Part shown: positions 35,801 to 44,281 of the stretch, in pieces
How the letters are laid out: each line of letters begins with the position of its first letter
Position numbering within the stretch: position 1 is the first letter of the stretch
Made by a program: the position numbers and the translations under genes
Origin: Cydia pomonella
Taxonomy: Eukaryota > Arthropoda > Insecta > Lepidoptera > Tortricidae
Assembly (NCBI RefSeq): GCF_033807575.1
Contig: NC_084704.1
Location: forward strand, 34,697,968-34,761,967
Direction: 5' to 3'
Length of the DNA stretch: 64,000 bases
Notes under the pieces: generated by a model
What the model was told of the DNA's origin: nothing
Seen by the model: only the letters and a program-made list of their open reading frames with translations
Database searches by the model: none

Positions 35801-35825
35801 AGTGGTTCATGGCTTGGGTATGCAT
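23696..35825 (-). CDS. nonA: NonA / DBHS-family nuclear RNA-binding protein (complete, 10 exons)
   Basis: Ten exons give about 687 residues, close to Drosophila NonA. Order from the N-terminus: G/N/Q-rich RGG-like region (exon 1), polyQ and proline stretch ending VIVIDDPP (exon 2), GGNF and GGPGGP repeats (exon 3), RRM1 with RNP2 LYIGNF and RNP1 KNFGFIK (exons 4-5), RRM2 with VRVKNLPPFVSNELLY and GEGVVEY (exon 5), NOPS (LRPVIVE, exon 6), the FEHEYGTRWKQL coiled coil (exons 7-8), QRLNSMLDRQE (exon 9) and the basic RRRF end (exon 10). DBHS proteins dimerise and act in nuclear RNA retention, splicing and export; in Drosophila nonA affects vision and courtship song. Two oddities stand out: exon 7 lacks one base, and exon 8 is tandemly amplified. 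The start is ATG 35825-35823; a second ATG lies five codons on. Confidence 0.93.
25466..25600. mobile_element. Probable MITE, GCGTGTGCG type
   Basis: Alternating CGTGTGCGTAGACGTG-like and CGTTTACGCACGG/GCGCACGCGCC stretches face each other imperfectly. The type is familiar from lepidopteran foldbacks; boundaries are uncertain. It lies in the last nonA intron. Confidence 0.45.
26088..26402. mobile_element. Probable foldback element with CCAACT ends
   Basis: CCAACAACTAATTAGCCAG at the left faces CTGGCTAATTTAACCAGTTGG at the right. Inner GGTTCACTCAACCAAG and TTTGGTTGAACG also pair loosely. Confidence 0.45.
26639..26757. mobile_element. About 119-bp MITE
   Basis: GCTAAAGGTGCATATCCACACCG faces CGTGTGGCAGCCTTTAGC imperfectly. 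Inside nonA intron 9. Confidence 0.6.
27126..27248. mobile_element. About 123-bp MITE
   Basis: ACCTCTAGCTGCCCA at the left faces TGGGCAGCTAGAGG at the right. Inside nonA intron 9, close to exon 9. Confidence 0.7.
27679..27744 (-). CDS. nonA: nonA exon 9
   Basis: Acceptor ATTCCAG, donor ATG|GTGAGT, 66 nt, phase 0. Encodes AQRLNSMLDRQEQGMF and ends QQQPM, matching the AQQLNSLLDQQEG region of NonA. Confidence 0.9.
27783..28010 (+). mobile_element. LINE ORF2 C-terminal fragment in nonA intron 8
   Basis: The plus-strand frame reads FRGSFKYSATKCWNNIPPPLRN and FNFKKYIL (separate segments), the usual end of a non-LTR reverse-transcriptase ORF. It lies antisense to nonA between the 129-bp array and exon 9. 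Confidence 0.7.
28075..29622 (-). repeat. nonA: 12-copy 129-bp tandem array of the nonA exon 8 end plus splice donor
   Basis: Donor copies end exonic sequence at 29511, 29382, 29253, 29123, 28994, 28864, 28735, 28606, 28477, 28348, 28219 and 28090. Spacing is 129 bp except for two 130-bp steps. Each unit is 37 codons of coiled coil (EQERALLLRQEED to TLFVQ) plus 18 nt that begin with the donor GTATGTTGTTGTCT. The DNA is about 70% GC and the units are nearly identical. The two 130-bp steps carry an extra G near 28917 and 29235, which shifts the frame. The last copy runs into ordinary intron sequence. Because 129 is a multiple of three, the first three donors all stay in frame with exon 9. Confidence 0.95.
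29511..29733 (-). CDS. nonA: nonA exon 8 (coiled coil), original copy
   Basis: Acceptor GTACACAG, donor CAG|GTATGT at 29511. Encodes YEHETELLREQLRQRE through RRQQENTLFVQ, 223 nt. Its last 111 nt plus 18 nt form the unit repeated downstream. The acceptor is weak in pyrimidines, but the phase and the match to DBHS proteins fix it. Confidence 0.9.
29734..30770. other. nonA intron 7, nothing further recognised
   Basis: Unique AT-rich sequence with a moderately GC-rich patch at 30600-30700. No repeat or coding segment can be supported. Confidence 0.45.
30771..30924 (-). CDS. nonA: nonA exon 7 (coiled-coil start) with a 1-nt deletion
   Basis: Acceptor TTTCTAG, donor GCCAA|GTAAGT. Encodes FGPRFSEANSFEHEYGTRW through KELAAEEE, then the frame slips. 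The exon is 154 nt, while the flanking phases need 155. One base is missing at about 30797, in the lysine codon before LEAQMEYAK, which is intact in the next frame. Sequencing error, assembly error or a real null allele are all possible. Confidence 0.88.
31307..31400. repeat. Short interspersed repeat fragment
   Basis: CGCTTAGCGTTGCTTGTTAG then TCTCCGTAGGCTACGGTGG is a segment I associate with dispersed lepidopteran repeats. It accounts for the open frame ending at 31400. Confidence 0.35.
31601..31700. mobile_element. Palindromic MITE
   Basis: GGTCAAAAAATTCTCGTGGCG faces CGCCACTCGCCTTTTTTGACC with slight mismatch; ACAATGTTCGCC and GGCTCACATTGT pair inside. Confidence 0.75.
31760..31870. mobile_element. 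Probable small TIR element
   Basis: AATCCGACGTTTCAGCGGGG faces CCCAGCGAAATGTCGGAGTT imperfectly, around a GTACCAGCTGTGGTCACGG core that I recall as repetitive. Confidence 0.5.
31923..32260 (+). mobile_element. LINE 3' remnant in nonA intron 6
   Basis: The frame reads TRSFRGNLKYQATKCWNNIP, homologous to the fragment at 27783. It then reaches a tail with GGAAAAGATGGCTTCTTAGC and GATAAGACTGCCTGTTG, a motif also seen at 56930. Confidence 0.7.
32476..32584 (-). CDS. nonA: nonA exon 6 (NOPS start)
   Basis: Acceptor TTTTTAG, donor GAG|GTAAGT, 109 nt. Encodes SLRPVIVESFEEPDEFDG and KKHPDFLRARE, matching the NOPS dimerisation segment. Confidence 0.9.
32838..33139 (-). CDS. nonA: nonA exon 5 (RRM1 end and RRM2)
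   Basis: Acceptor ATTATAG, donor TC|GTAAGT, 302 nt, ends in phase 2. Encodes AEKAKRELDGKMRNGRTL, then RRM2 up to CFFLTS. Conservation with Drosophila NonA as I recall it is strong throughout. Confidence 0.94.
33243..33464 (-). CDS. nonA: nonA exon 4 (RRM1 first half)
   Basis: Acceptor TTCTAG, donor ATG|GTAAGT, 222 nt. Encodes EQMLANKL, then RRM1 with SRLYIGNFTSDMTEEEI and KNFGFIKM. Confidence 0.92.
33530..33899. mobile_element. 370-bp foldback element with TTAA ends in nonA intron 3
   Basis: The whole segment folds on itself: TTAAGAGCCCATCAACATGC pairs with GCACGTTAATGGGCTCTTAA, and inner blocks (TTTAACGATAGATATTT, GTTGCTGGATT) pair too. TTAA at both ends suggests a piggyBac-type target, which is inference. 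Confidence 0.88.
34110..34442 (-). CDS. nonA: nonA exon 3 (GGNF/GGP region)
   Basis: Acceptor CTCCCAG, donor GAG|GTATTT, 333 nt, phase 0 at both ends. Encodes GGNKQGG, repeated GGNFNQ and five GGP units, then the arginine/glutamine-rich linker to RRM1. Confidence 0.87.
34642..34977 (-). CDS. nonA: nonA exon 2 (polyglutamine region)
   Basis: Acceptor TTTGACAG, donor AAG|GTAAGT, 336 nt, phase 0 at both ends. The frame starts PKPAPQVEK, runs through a CAG/CAA stretch with about 16 uninterrupted glutamines, and ends DNVIVIDDPPSKPANQNQQK. The long leucine or cysteine frames on the other strand are shadows. Confidence 0.87.
34978..35636. other. nonA: nonA intron 1 (between coding exons 1 and 2)
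   Basis: AT-rich with no repeat or coding signal that I can support. Confidence 0.5.
35637..35825 (-). CDS. nonA: nonA exon 1
   Basis: Starts MHTQAMNHYGNQRGF and ends RPSNE before donor GAG|GTCAGT, phase 0. A TTTTTAG acceptor sits immediately upstream of the ATG, so an untranslated upstream exon is likely. Rich in G, R, N and Q. Confidence 0.82.
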
Positions 35826-35959
35826 ACTAAAAATTATAAATTACTGTTAATTATCAGCTCTCGACAAATAGTCATATATGATACTATGATTAAACTTACT
35901 GTTTTCCTGGGATTTAAAATATGTTGTGTTAATTACACTTTAAAACGTATTTTCACTTA

Positions 35960-36165
35960 ATTTAAGTCACTTATATGGTAGCCTAACGCCGTGACGCAAC
36001 GCACGCGAAAGTAGAAATCAAAATGGCGGATAGAGCGGTAGCGCGGCGCGACTGGGAGGGACGACGATTTCACAAACCAAACTAGCCAACTGAACTGAGC
36101 CAACCGGCATCCGGATCCGGCAATGCCGCCAATCGCAGGCACCGGCTGAGCAAGGTTGCCATTAA
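35960..36165 (-). promoter_or_regulatory. nonA: Likely nonA promoter or 5' UTR region
   Basis: A GC-rich island upstream of exon 1 in AT-rich surroundings. It contains CCGCCATTTTG on the minus strand, which resembles a YY1/Pleiohomeotic site. No TATA box is obvious. The transcription start cannot be fixed. Confidence 0.4.
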
Positions 36166-36429
36166 TCAATATTTCAATATCGATCTTTGAATTATTGATA
36201 CAAATTTGTTTTAATTTAATATTCTTATTAATGCTAAGTAATAAAGTATTTAATGATAATTGTGTGTCACTTATTTCGGCTTAATTATAATATGTAATAT
36301 AATTTATTTTACATTTTAATGAGATTCAACTCAACTGAGATCAACTTCAAATGAGAAAACCTGTTCAAGCTATGAATAAAACTGACTATGCAAGGAGTAA
36401 ACGATTTAAATATAACAGAAAACAAAAAA

Positions 36430-37746
36430 AGCGGCCAAGTGCGAGTCGGACTCGCGCATGAAGGGTTCCGTACCATTTAAGACGTATTAAAAAAAATCTA
36501 CTTGCTAGATCTTGTTCAACATTTTACCACTTTGGACACACATTTTACAACTTTGGAACTGTCTCTCGCGCAAACTATTCAGTTTAGAAAAAAATGATGT
36601 TAGGAACCTAAATATCATTTTTGAAGACCTATCCATAGATGTATGGGTTTGATGAAAAAAAATTTTTTTTAATTTATTGACGTATTAAAAAAAAACTATT
36701 CACTAGATCTCGTTCAAACCAATTTTCGGTGGAAGTTTGCATGGTAATGTATATCATATATTTTTTTTAGATTTTTCATTCTGTTATTTTAGAAGTTACA
36801 GGGGGGGGGGACACACATTTTTTCACTTTGGAAGCGTCTCTCGCGCAAACTATTCAGTTTAGAAAAAAATGATATTAGAAACCTAAATATCATTTTTGAA
36901 GACCTATCCATAGATACCCCACACGTATGGGTTTGATGAAAAAAATTTTTTTTTTAATTTTTATGACGTATTAAAAAAAAACTACTTACTAGATCTCGTT
37001 CGAACCAATTTTCGGTGGAAGTTTGCATGGCAATGTATATCATATATTTTTTTTAGATTTTTCATTCTGTTATTTTAGAAGTTACAGGGGGGGGGGACAC
37101 ACATTTTTTCACTTTGGAAGTGTCTCTCGCGCAAACTATTCAGATTAGAAAAAAATGAAATTATAAACCTAAATATCATTTTGAAGACCTATCCATAGAT
37201 ACCCCACCCGTATGGGTTTGATGAAAAAAATTTTTTTTTTAATTTTTATGACGTATTAAAAAAAAACTACTTACTAGATCTCGTTCGAACCAATTTTCGG
37301 TGGAAGTTTGCATGGCAATGTATATCATATATTTTTTTTTGATTTTTCATTCTGTTATTTTAGAAGTTACAGGGGGGGGGGACACACATTTTTTCACTTT
37401 GGAAGTGTCTCTCGCGCAAACTATTCAGTTTAGAAAAAAATGATATTAGAAACCTCAATATCATTTTTAAAGACCTATCCATAGATACCCCACACGTATG
37501 AGTTTGATGAAAAAAGATTTTTTGAGTTTCAGTTCTAAGTATGGGGAACCCCCAAAATTTATTGTTTTTTTTCTATTTTTTTGTGAACATCATAATGCGG
37601 TTCATAGAATACATCTACTTACCAAGTTTGAACAGTATAGCTTTTATAGTTTCGGAAAAAAGTGGCTGTGACAGAATCGGACAGACAGACGGACATGACG
37701 AATCTATAAGGGTTCCGTTTTTTGCCATTTGGCTACGGAACCCTAA
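36430..37746 (+). mobile_element. GGGTTCCGT-family long repeat with internal 286-bp tandem units
   Basis: Starts GCGGCCAAGTGCGAGTCGG and ends TTTGGCTACGGAACCCTAAAAA. The core beginning GACGTATTAAAAAAAA recurs at 36481, 36679, 36965 and 37250, the last three 285-286 bp apart. Each full unit has a poly-G run, CTCTCGCGCAAACTATTCAG and GACCTATCCATAGAT. The minus-strand relative GGACAGACAGACGG lies near the end. Confidence 0.85.
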
Positions 37747-38092
37747 AAACCATAGCTCCCAATTGTCATTTAATCACTCAACAAAACAAACTCCATTCTA
37801 CGGACTTGTACGGACTCCATTCAAATCAAAATAACATCGGGAATACGATACATTTCACAAGTTGTGTTATTTTTCTACGTTCTGCTCAATAAATAATGTA
37901 CGAAATATTAGTAAAGCAATTATTTCTGTATGTTTGATGATAGTAATAAAAAGTCTTATTTTATAGTAAAGCCGCTTTTCTCCTGTGGTAGCAGAATACC
38001 TCGAACAATAAAATCAAGTTTTCAGGTACATACTCGATAAATAAATTGAAACCAACAGCATAAGCCTACAATCGTAATATTACACTTAGACA

Positions 38093-38155
38093 ATGGAAGC
38101 GACATCTACTAATGAAGAAGATGATACTACACTACCACGAATTGAAACAAAATTT
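38093..38155 (+). CDS. Possible 5' end of a gene cut by the assembly gap
   Basis: ATG at 38093 in a good context (GACAATGG) opens 21 codons, MEATSTNEEDDTTLPRIETKF in two parts (MEATSTNEEDDTT, LPRIETKF), acidic and threonine-rich, up to the first N. After the gap a stop occurs in every frame within about 40 nt, and an AATAAA lies at about 38577. This would fit a compact gene whose body is in the gap. No family can be named. It could equally be chance. Confidence 0.35.
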
Positions 38156-38255
38156 NNNNNNNNNNNNNNNNNNNNNNNNNNNNNNNNNNNNNNNNNNNNN
38201 NNNNNNNNNNNNNNNNNNNNNNNNNNNNNNNNNNNNNNNNNNNNNNNNNNNNNNN
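38156..38255. other. Assembly gap (100 N)
   Basis: Exactly 100 unspecified bases, the conventional placeholder for a gap of unknown size. Features on either side may not be truly adjacent. Confidence 0.99.
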
Positions 38256-38873
38256 AAAGTTTATAACTGTCTCCAAGACTAACTGAAATCATTACCATTT
38301 AGTCTTTTTAAGCGTAAACTTAATGGTTGATACAAGAGTGTTTTTTTTCAATTGATGAATTGTTTGACTATTTCAGATATGACTGACAATTGTAATTTGA
38401 TAAAGTATGACATTTGTTTTTTTTTGTAACTATAAGAAGTGACATGTATAATATTAGATTTATTAGCAAAGTTAATAGATGTATGCGTGTTTGTGTTTTT
38501 GCATGACAGTTACTGGTAAAATATGCATGTGCTTCTTAGTTACTATGTTCATCTTGTATATCATATTTTCTGCAAAATAAAGATATTTGATAATTGATAA
38601 ACTATATTTAAATTAGAATTTTAAATAAAGATACACACATGTGAAACTATATGGCTCGTACATATATTGTGTTAGCTGAATTATATAACGTTAAACTAAA
38701 TCATGCCAAGGCTACCACATAATGTAGGGAACGATACAGCGCTGCAGCTGTCAAATTCAGACCACGTTTTTAGGGTTCCGTTCGGTACCAAAAAAGGGGA
38801 ACCCTGGAATAAGGAATGGTCCGACTCTGTTCGGTAAATTTTAAGTCTAGTTACTAGGCCAAGTGGGACATCA

Positions 38874-39145
38874 TTTGAAAGACCTTAAGTTGTACATTCC
38901 AAAACAATTTTTCATTTTTTTTTACAGTGAAAAACAAAAGGTTTATTAAGGAAAATGTAAAAATTACCATTCCCCACTTTATCTCCGAGGTTCACACAAG
39001 AAATATTATGATTTTTTATTTGAAAGGCCTTAAGTTTTACATTCATAACAATTTATCATTATTTTTACAGTAAACAACAAAAGGTTTATTAAGGAAAATA
39101 TAAAAATTACCATTCCCCACTTTATCTCCGAGCTTTACCAAAGAA
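38874..39145. repeat. Two tandem copies of an about 145-bp unit
   Basis: TTTGAAAGACCTTAAGTT, AACAAAAGGTTTATTAAGG and ATTACCATTCCCCACTTT recur in the same order starting at 38874 and 39019. A GGGTTCCGTTCGGTACC segment precedes them at 38770. Confidence 0.85.
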
Positions 39146-39672
39146 CGATTATGTTTATTAACATTAATATTATTAATTATTATAAATATTACAGGACAAA
39201 TATAATTACACCTCTAGAGTCCGACCAGCGAGTTGTGCCACAAAAAAGACGCGGGAATTTCAGTACCAGCCGCATCTGGCAATAAAATTACTATGAAATG
39301 AAATGACAACTTATTATTACTATTATTAAAATATCTTGTGACACGACCCTGGTGACTCTATGTTGATAATTGATAATATATATTTATAAAAAAAAAAACG
39401 TTCTCGATTTTAGTTTGCCTTTTAACCACCTTTCCGTGTGTTTATTATACTTGATCAAACTTTCTACCTCTTCTTATATTACAAGCTCTTTGCTTTAACT
39501 TTATGACCCGTTTTCAAAAACGATTATTGTTGACGATCGAGCTGAAATTGCATTTAATTTTGTTTACCTAACCCTATAAAGTTAGTTACAGTATTTTATT
39601 TATACGGTACCTCGCTACCTGCTTACCCATTTTTATAGGATTATGTTATGCTAATCTAGGTTACAAGACTAA

Positions 39673-39820
39673 TTGTGACGTTATCTATGAAAAGGGACCT
39701 TATTGTCGATGGCGCTTCTGCCGTTATAAACGATGCTCCGATACAAATACAACGCTGCGCGACGCAGTGCGGCCTAAGCGCCACCGACAATAAGGTCCCT
39801 TTTCATAGATAATGCCACAA
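39673..39820. mobile_element. MITE of the AAAAGGGACCTTATTG family, copy 1
   Basis: TTATCTATGAAAAGGGACC faces GGTCCCTTTTCATAGATAA; the core has CGCTGCGCGACGCAGTGCGG. Other copies are at 46763-46882 and 60381-60495. Confidence 0.9.
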
Positions 39821-40174
39821 TTCATCCTCATAAAACCCGCCATGCGAAGTATTCCTATTTTTAATTACCTACAAGCTTTTGTTTGACTTTCCCTGTTAGT
39901 ATGTATGTATGTTTCACTGGACCCGCCTGGCCCAAAACAGAAACGACTGGCATGGGATGGAGGAGGCCTTCGTCCAGAGATGGACGATCCCGCATAATAA
40001 ACTAATTATTTAATACTTAATTCTAGTTTTTTTTTATACGTTATTTTACTTTATACGATAAATAAGTTAATAATTATGTAAACTTTTCGGGGAATAAAGG
40101 ATATTTTTATTTTTATTTTATTATGTATGTATGTTAATTAGTAACAAAACATGGCCTAGTAGCTTATGCCCGTG

Positions 40175-40870
40175 AAGTTGACCACCCCAAATCGTTTGCC
40201 CGCAAATGGCATATCTATATCGTTTGTTCATCGTTAGTTCATGTTTGTTCAGTAGGTAAAATCGTAAGGACCCGATTTTAACATGCATTTTTTTTTAAAA
40301 CAAAATGGGGTGGCTGTCTTCACGCTAGCCACCCCAAACCACTTTTTGTAATTTTTTTTTGTCTAAATAGCAAGATTTTCGTTAGTTCATCATTATTCAG
40401 GCATTAAAATCGTAAGGACCCGATTCCTTCATTTTTTTTTTCATTTTTTTTGTGGGGTGGCTGTCTTCACGCTAGCCACCCCAAACCACTTTTTGTAATT
40501 TTTTTTGATCTAGATAGCAAGATATTCGTTAGTTCATGTTTGTTCAGGCATTAAAATCGTAAGGACCCGATTCCTTCATTTTTTTTTTCATTTTTTTTGT
40601 GGGGTGGCTGTCTTCACGCTAGCCACCCCAAACCACTTTTTGTAATTTTTTTTGGTCTAGATAGCAAGATATTCGTTAGTTCATGTTTGTTCAGGCATTA
40701 AAATCGTAAGGACCCGATTCCTTCATTTTTTATTTTATTTTTTAAAGTGGTTTGGGATGGCTAGCGTGAAGACAGCCACCCCAAACCACTTTTTGTAAGT
40801 TTTTTTGGTCTAAATCGCAAGATATTCGTTGGTTCACGTTTGTTTAGGCATTTAAATCGTTCGGATCTCA
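40175..40870. repeat. About 147-bp tandem array with an internal GGGTGGC hairpin
   Basis: GGGGTGGCTGTC recurs at 40307, 40454 and 40601, each followed by TTCACGCTAGCCACCCC, CCAAACCACTTTTTG and AATCGTAAGGACCCGATTCC. In the unit at about 40744-40793 the core reads GGCTAGCGTGAAGACAGCC, the reverse complement of the others. Confidence 0.9.
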
Positions 40871-41950
40871 TAAAATTTGCCATAAAAAAATAAAATCGAA
40901 AAATTCATACGGAGACGCAACAAGCAGTAGCTTCACAAACGTAGATATCAAGATAAAATTGAGAGTCCTAAAATAAACATTCAAGAGAGGATATCTCGAA
41001 AACTATTTAAGATATTGAAAAACTTGACAAATTAAACTTATAGCAAATTTAATCAGCTTTCGTTTTGTCTAAGTAGTCATGTCGCTAAGACGAAAAGTTT
41101 CCAAGATATAAGTGAAAAACCATTGAAAAACAGAAAAATGGGACCTTCAAACCCCCCTCTCCCCCACGGCTCAAGGGCTACGGCCGGGGACTATTGATAT
41201 GTCTTCTAACTGGTCCAAACAAATTTACGGAGTTAAAATTGTATTGCTTGGCCTAATGTTTCTTCTGGCCTTGACAACACCATTTCTAAACCACGTTAAA
41301 CGCGCTGATTTCCGACAAAACCTGCCCCATTTTGTTAAGTAGTTTCTTTAGAACTCGAAAAAATCATTGCTGTTAGCGATTAATGTGCCCTTTCAAGGGC
41401 AACAAAAGCCTTTTCAGCGGAATCAAACGAAAGTTGGGAAGTATAGGCGAAGTATAGATGTACGGGAAACGCTTTCAGCATCGTCGATAATATTACCTAC
41501 CTTAGGCACACTGGCAAAAATATGGCATTCCATATACAAGTGTAACAACCACCTCCAGAATATTCATATCTACATTACAAAAATAACTAATTATAGTGTG
41601 ACAGAAATAGTGGGGACCCGTTTGAGAGCTCTCAAACAGTACAGGGCATTATGTTCTGAGCAGTAAAAAGTAGAAAAAAAAATTTGACGCTAAGAAAAAA
41701 AATCACGTATATAATTTTTTCTTCTACTTTTCCTAATCAGAACAACACAATACCGAATATGCACAGTATAACGAATCCCCATTATTTTTGTTACATCTTG
41801 TATCTGATAAACCTGGGTAAGGGCAAAGTCATGTTGTCTATTTCGTTTATGTTGCTACATCAAACATATGATTTTGGCACAAGTACCAGCTGTCTACACA
41901 GCTATAGGTAGACATACGTAAAGAAGACGAATTTTTACTACTTATTATAC
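40871..41950. other. No recognised gene
   Basis: Unique sequence. The 99-codon frame at 41367-41666 has no recognisable motif or splice context. Confidence 0.4.
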
Positions 41951-42060
41951 TAGGGATGCCACGAATAGTGGTTTTGGCCGAATATAAATACCGATTATTC
42001 GGCCGCACTCTGGGCCGTAGCGTCGAATATTGGGCGGCCGAATATTCGATAAAAAATGTG
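41951..42060. repeat. GGCCGAATATTCGG-type interspersed repeat
   Basis: Repeated GGCCGAATAT and CGAATATTCG segments around a GCACTCTGGGCCGTAGCG centre; I recall this motif from dispersed insect repeats. Confidence 0.5.
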
Positions 42061-42365
42061 TAATATTTTGAGTCACATTTACTATAAAAAAACTGCCTGC
42101 AAATAAGTTTCGTTACTAATTAGTAATGTAAGTAAATTAGAGTCTAGCCTATGTTATAAATAAAACCATTTGCAAGCAAACAAATGTAAATAAAAAAATA
42201 TTAGTTTATAACAACTTCCTAATATTTTCACAATGTCCAAGTAAGGTCCTGAATAAGCTACTTGCCACTTATCTGACGAATAAAGTCTTTTACGCGTTAC
42301 ACAGTCTTCAAATAAGCTTAACTGGTAGATAAAATAATAAAAAAAAAAAAAAAAATCTCTATATT

Positions 42366-42620
42366 ACACCCTCACGACGGCAATTTCAGCATTGAAGAGC
42401 TTACTTCAGCTTGATTGGCTGCATTTTGTTTAATACTTTCGGAGTTGCCCACGAATTTGTTCGCTCGGAATAAGTGGAAGGCTGGTTCCCGGCAAATAGA
42501 TAGCAGCCTTCGTTAAATATATTAACATTTTGTATTGCATATTTTTCTAGTGAGTAGTTTCGTTTTTATGTGATTTATTTGAATATTCAATTAGGACAAG
42601 TATTTTATTAAACGAATGTA
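42366..42620. repeat. Dispersed duplicate, copy A (copy B at 46346-46760)
   Basis: GGCGGCAATTTCAG-like start, then GAGCTTACTTC, CGCTTGG/AGCTTGATTGGCT and CGTTTTTATGTGATTTAT occur in the same order in both copies. Confidence 0.7.
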
Positions 42621-42711
42621 CTTATACATATGTATTATATGTATATACATATAACACCAAATCAATATTACTTAAATTAAACTGCACAGGGTGATTTTGT
42701 TGTAAGTATTG

Positions 42712-43648
42712 AAATAAATAAATATACTAGGACATGATTACACAAATTGACTAAGTCCCACAGTAAGCGCAATAAGTCTTGTGTTGAGGGTACTTAGACA
42801 ATGATATATATATGATATGATTTATTTATCTCACAATATACAATTTCACTTAAAACTACGCGTGGTAAATTCTTAGGAATTTATATTGTGATTGTCGGTT
42901 TGTCTTACTTTATATACATAGGAAAAACATGTGACAATTAATAATTCATTTAAAATTACGAAAGTTTTTAAATTTCAATTGTATAAATAAATTCACCAAG
43001 AACGGGTCGTCATTAAGGTAGAAAATAAATAGTAACAGTTACAGAAATAATGTCAGCATAAGAAATAATGTCACCATTAGGGTCGTTATTAAGCTAACAA
43101 ATAAGTAAATTATAGTAAATCTTAAAATACAGATGTCGACAATATGCTTACTATTTAAATAAATCTAATTGGTAATGTCATAAAACTCTTTTATAGAATA
43201 CAATGGGTTATCCAATAAAAAGTTTCTCAAACGGCTCTTACCTAAATTTTTCATTAGAGGGCTCGTCTTTTAAGTCTTGGGGTAGTCGCTCGTAGTAAGT
43301 TGGACCGATGACACGCGGGTTTTTCCCTGCAAGTGCCATGCGACGCGGGATGGTTCTAAGTCGTCCTGTTGAGCGAATCACCTTGCCAGAGACGTTTACT
43401 TTCGAAAACGATGGCAAGTTGTTCCTCACAAACATTAAAACTTCGTACATATATAGTGAGTAGTGTGTCATTATTCGGTAGTTTACGAAAATACCCCTAC
43501 ATGAATATACATATATACATAAATGTACATATTTATAAATACTTAAATACATAGATAACACCCATGACTCAGGAACAAATATCCGTGCTCATCACACAAA
43601 TAATAGCGCTTACCAGGATTTGAACCCAGGACCATCGGCTTCGTCAAA
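42712..43648 (-). mobile_element. Antisense SINE split by a LINE
   Basis: The SINE tail (42712-42812) and head (about 43530-43648, with the B box GGATTTGAACCC on the plus strand) are separated by about 700 bp of antisense LINE. The SINE is the family found complete at 53505. Confidence 0.75.
42815..43525 (-). mobile_element. LINE 3' end inserted in a SINE
   Basis: The minus-strand frame holds YMYEVLMFVRNNLP, AGKNPRVIGPTYYERLPQ and LKDEPSNEKFR, the C-terminal style of a CR1-like reverse transcriptase ORF. The 3' UTR runs towards lower coordinates. Confidence 0.7.
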
Positions 43649-43660
43649 TATTACTTTACA

Positions 43661-44103
43661 CAAATTGACTAAGTCCCACAGTAAACTCAATAAGGCTTGT
43701 GTTGTAGGTACTAGGTACCTAGACAACGATAGATATAATACATAATTATAAATACTTAAATACATAGAAAACACCCATGACTCAGAAACAAATATCCGTG
43801 TTCATCACACAAATATATACTCTTACCAGGAACGTAAAAAGAGCGTATCTGGGTCGCCTAGCAGGAGGACGTCCTATCGGACGCCCTAGGTATCGCCGGA
43901 GCGACATAGTGGAGGCGGATCTACGCGAGCTTCGAGTCGACAATTGGCGAGAGGTAGCACAGGACCGAGAAAAGTGGCGCTGTCTTCTGTCGGAGGCCAA
44001 GTCTCATTTTGGGTCGCTGAGCCAACGGAGTAAGTACCAGGATTTGAACCCGGGGCTTCATAGGCAGGGTCTCTACCCACTAGACCTAGACCAGTCGTCA
44101 AAT
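43661..44103 (-). mobile_element. Second antisense SINE, split by an RTE-like fragment
   Basis: SINE tail and middle at 43661-43830, head at 44035-44103. The insertion point is marked by a duplicated TACCAGG. Confidence 0.82.
43831..44034 (+). mobile_element. 5'-truncated LINE 3' end with target-site duplication
   Basis: The frame encodes VKRAYLGRLAGGRPIGRPR and WREVAQDREKWR, then SHFGSLSQRSK, the end of a non-LTR ORF. It is flanked by direct TACCAGG repeats (43824-43830, 44035-44041). Confidence 0.85.
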
Positions 44104-44281
44104 AGTACTCTGTGTGATACTAGTTCTCTGATGTGTGTGAATACGTAGGTCACTACAGAGAAAGCTTTTAACAGGCGGATAAAACAAGTACTTGAAATGC
44201 ATGTTATCTATTTTATTTATACTTATATTGCACTATCAAACACGATTTTGGCACAGGCAATAGCTATGCTTTATACATTCA

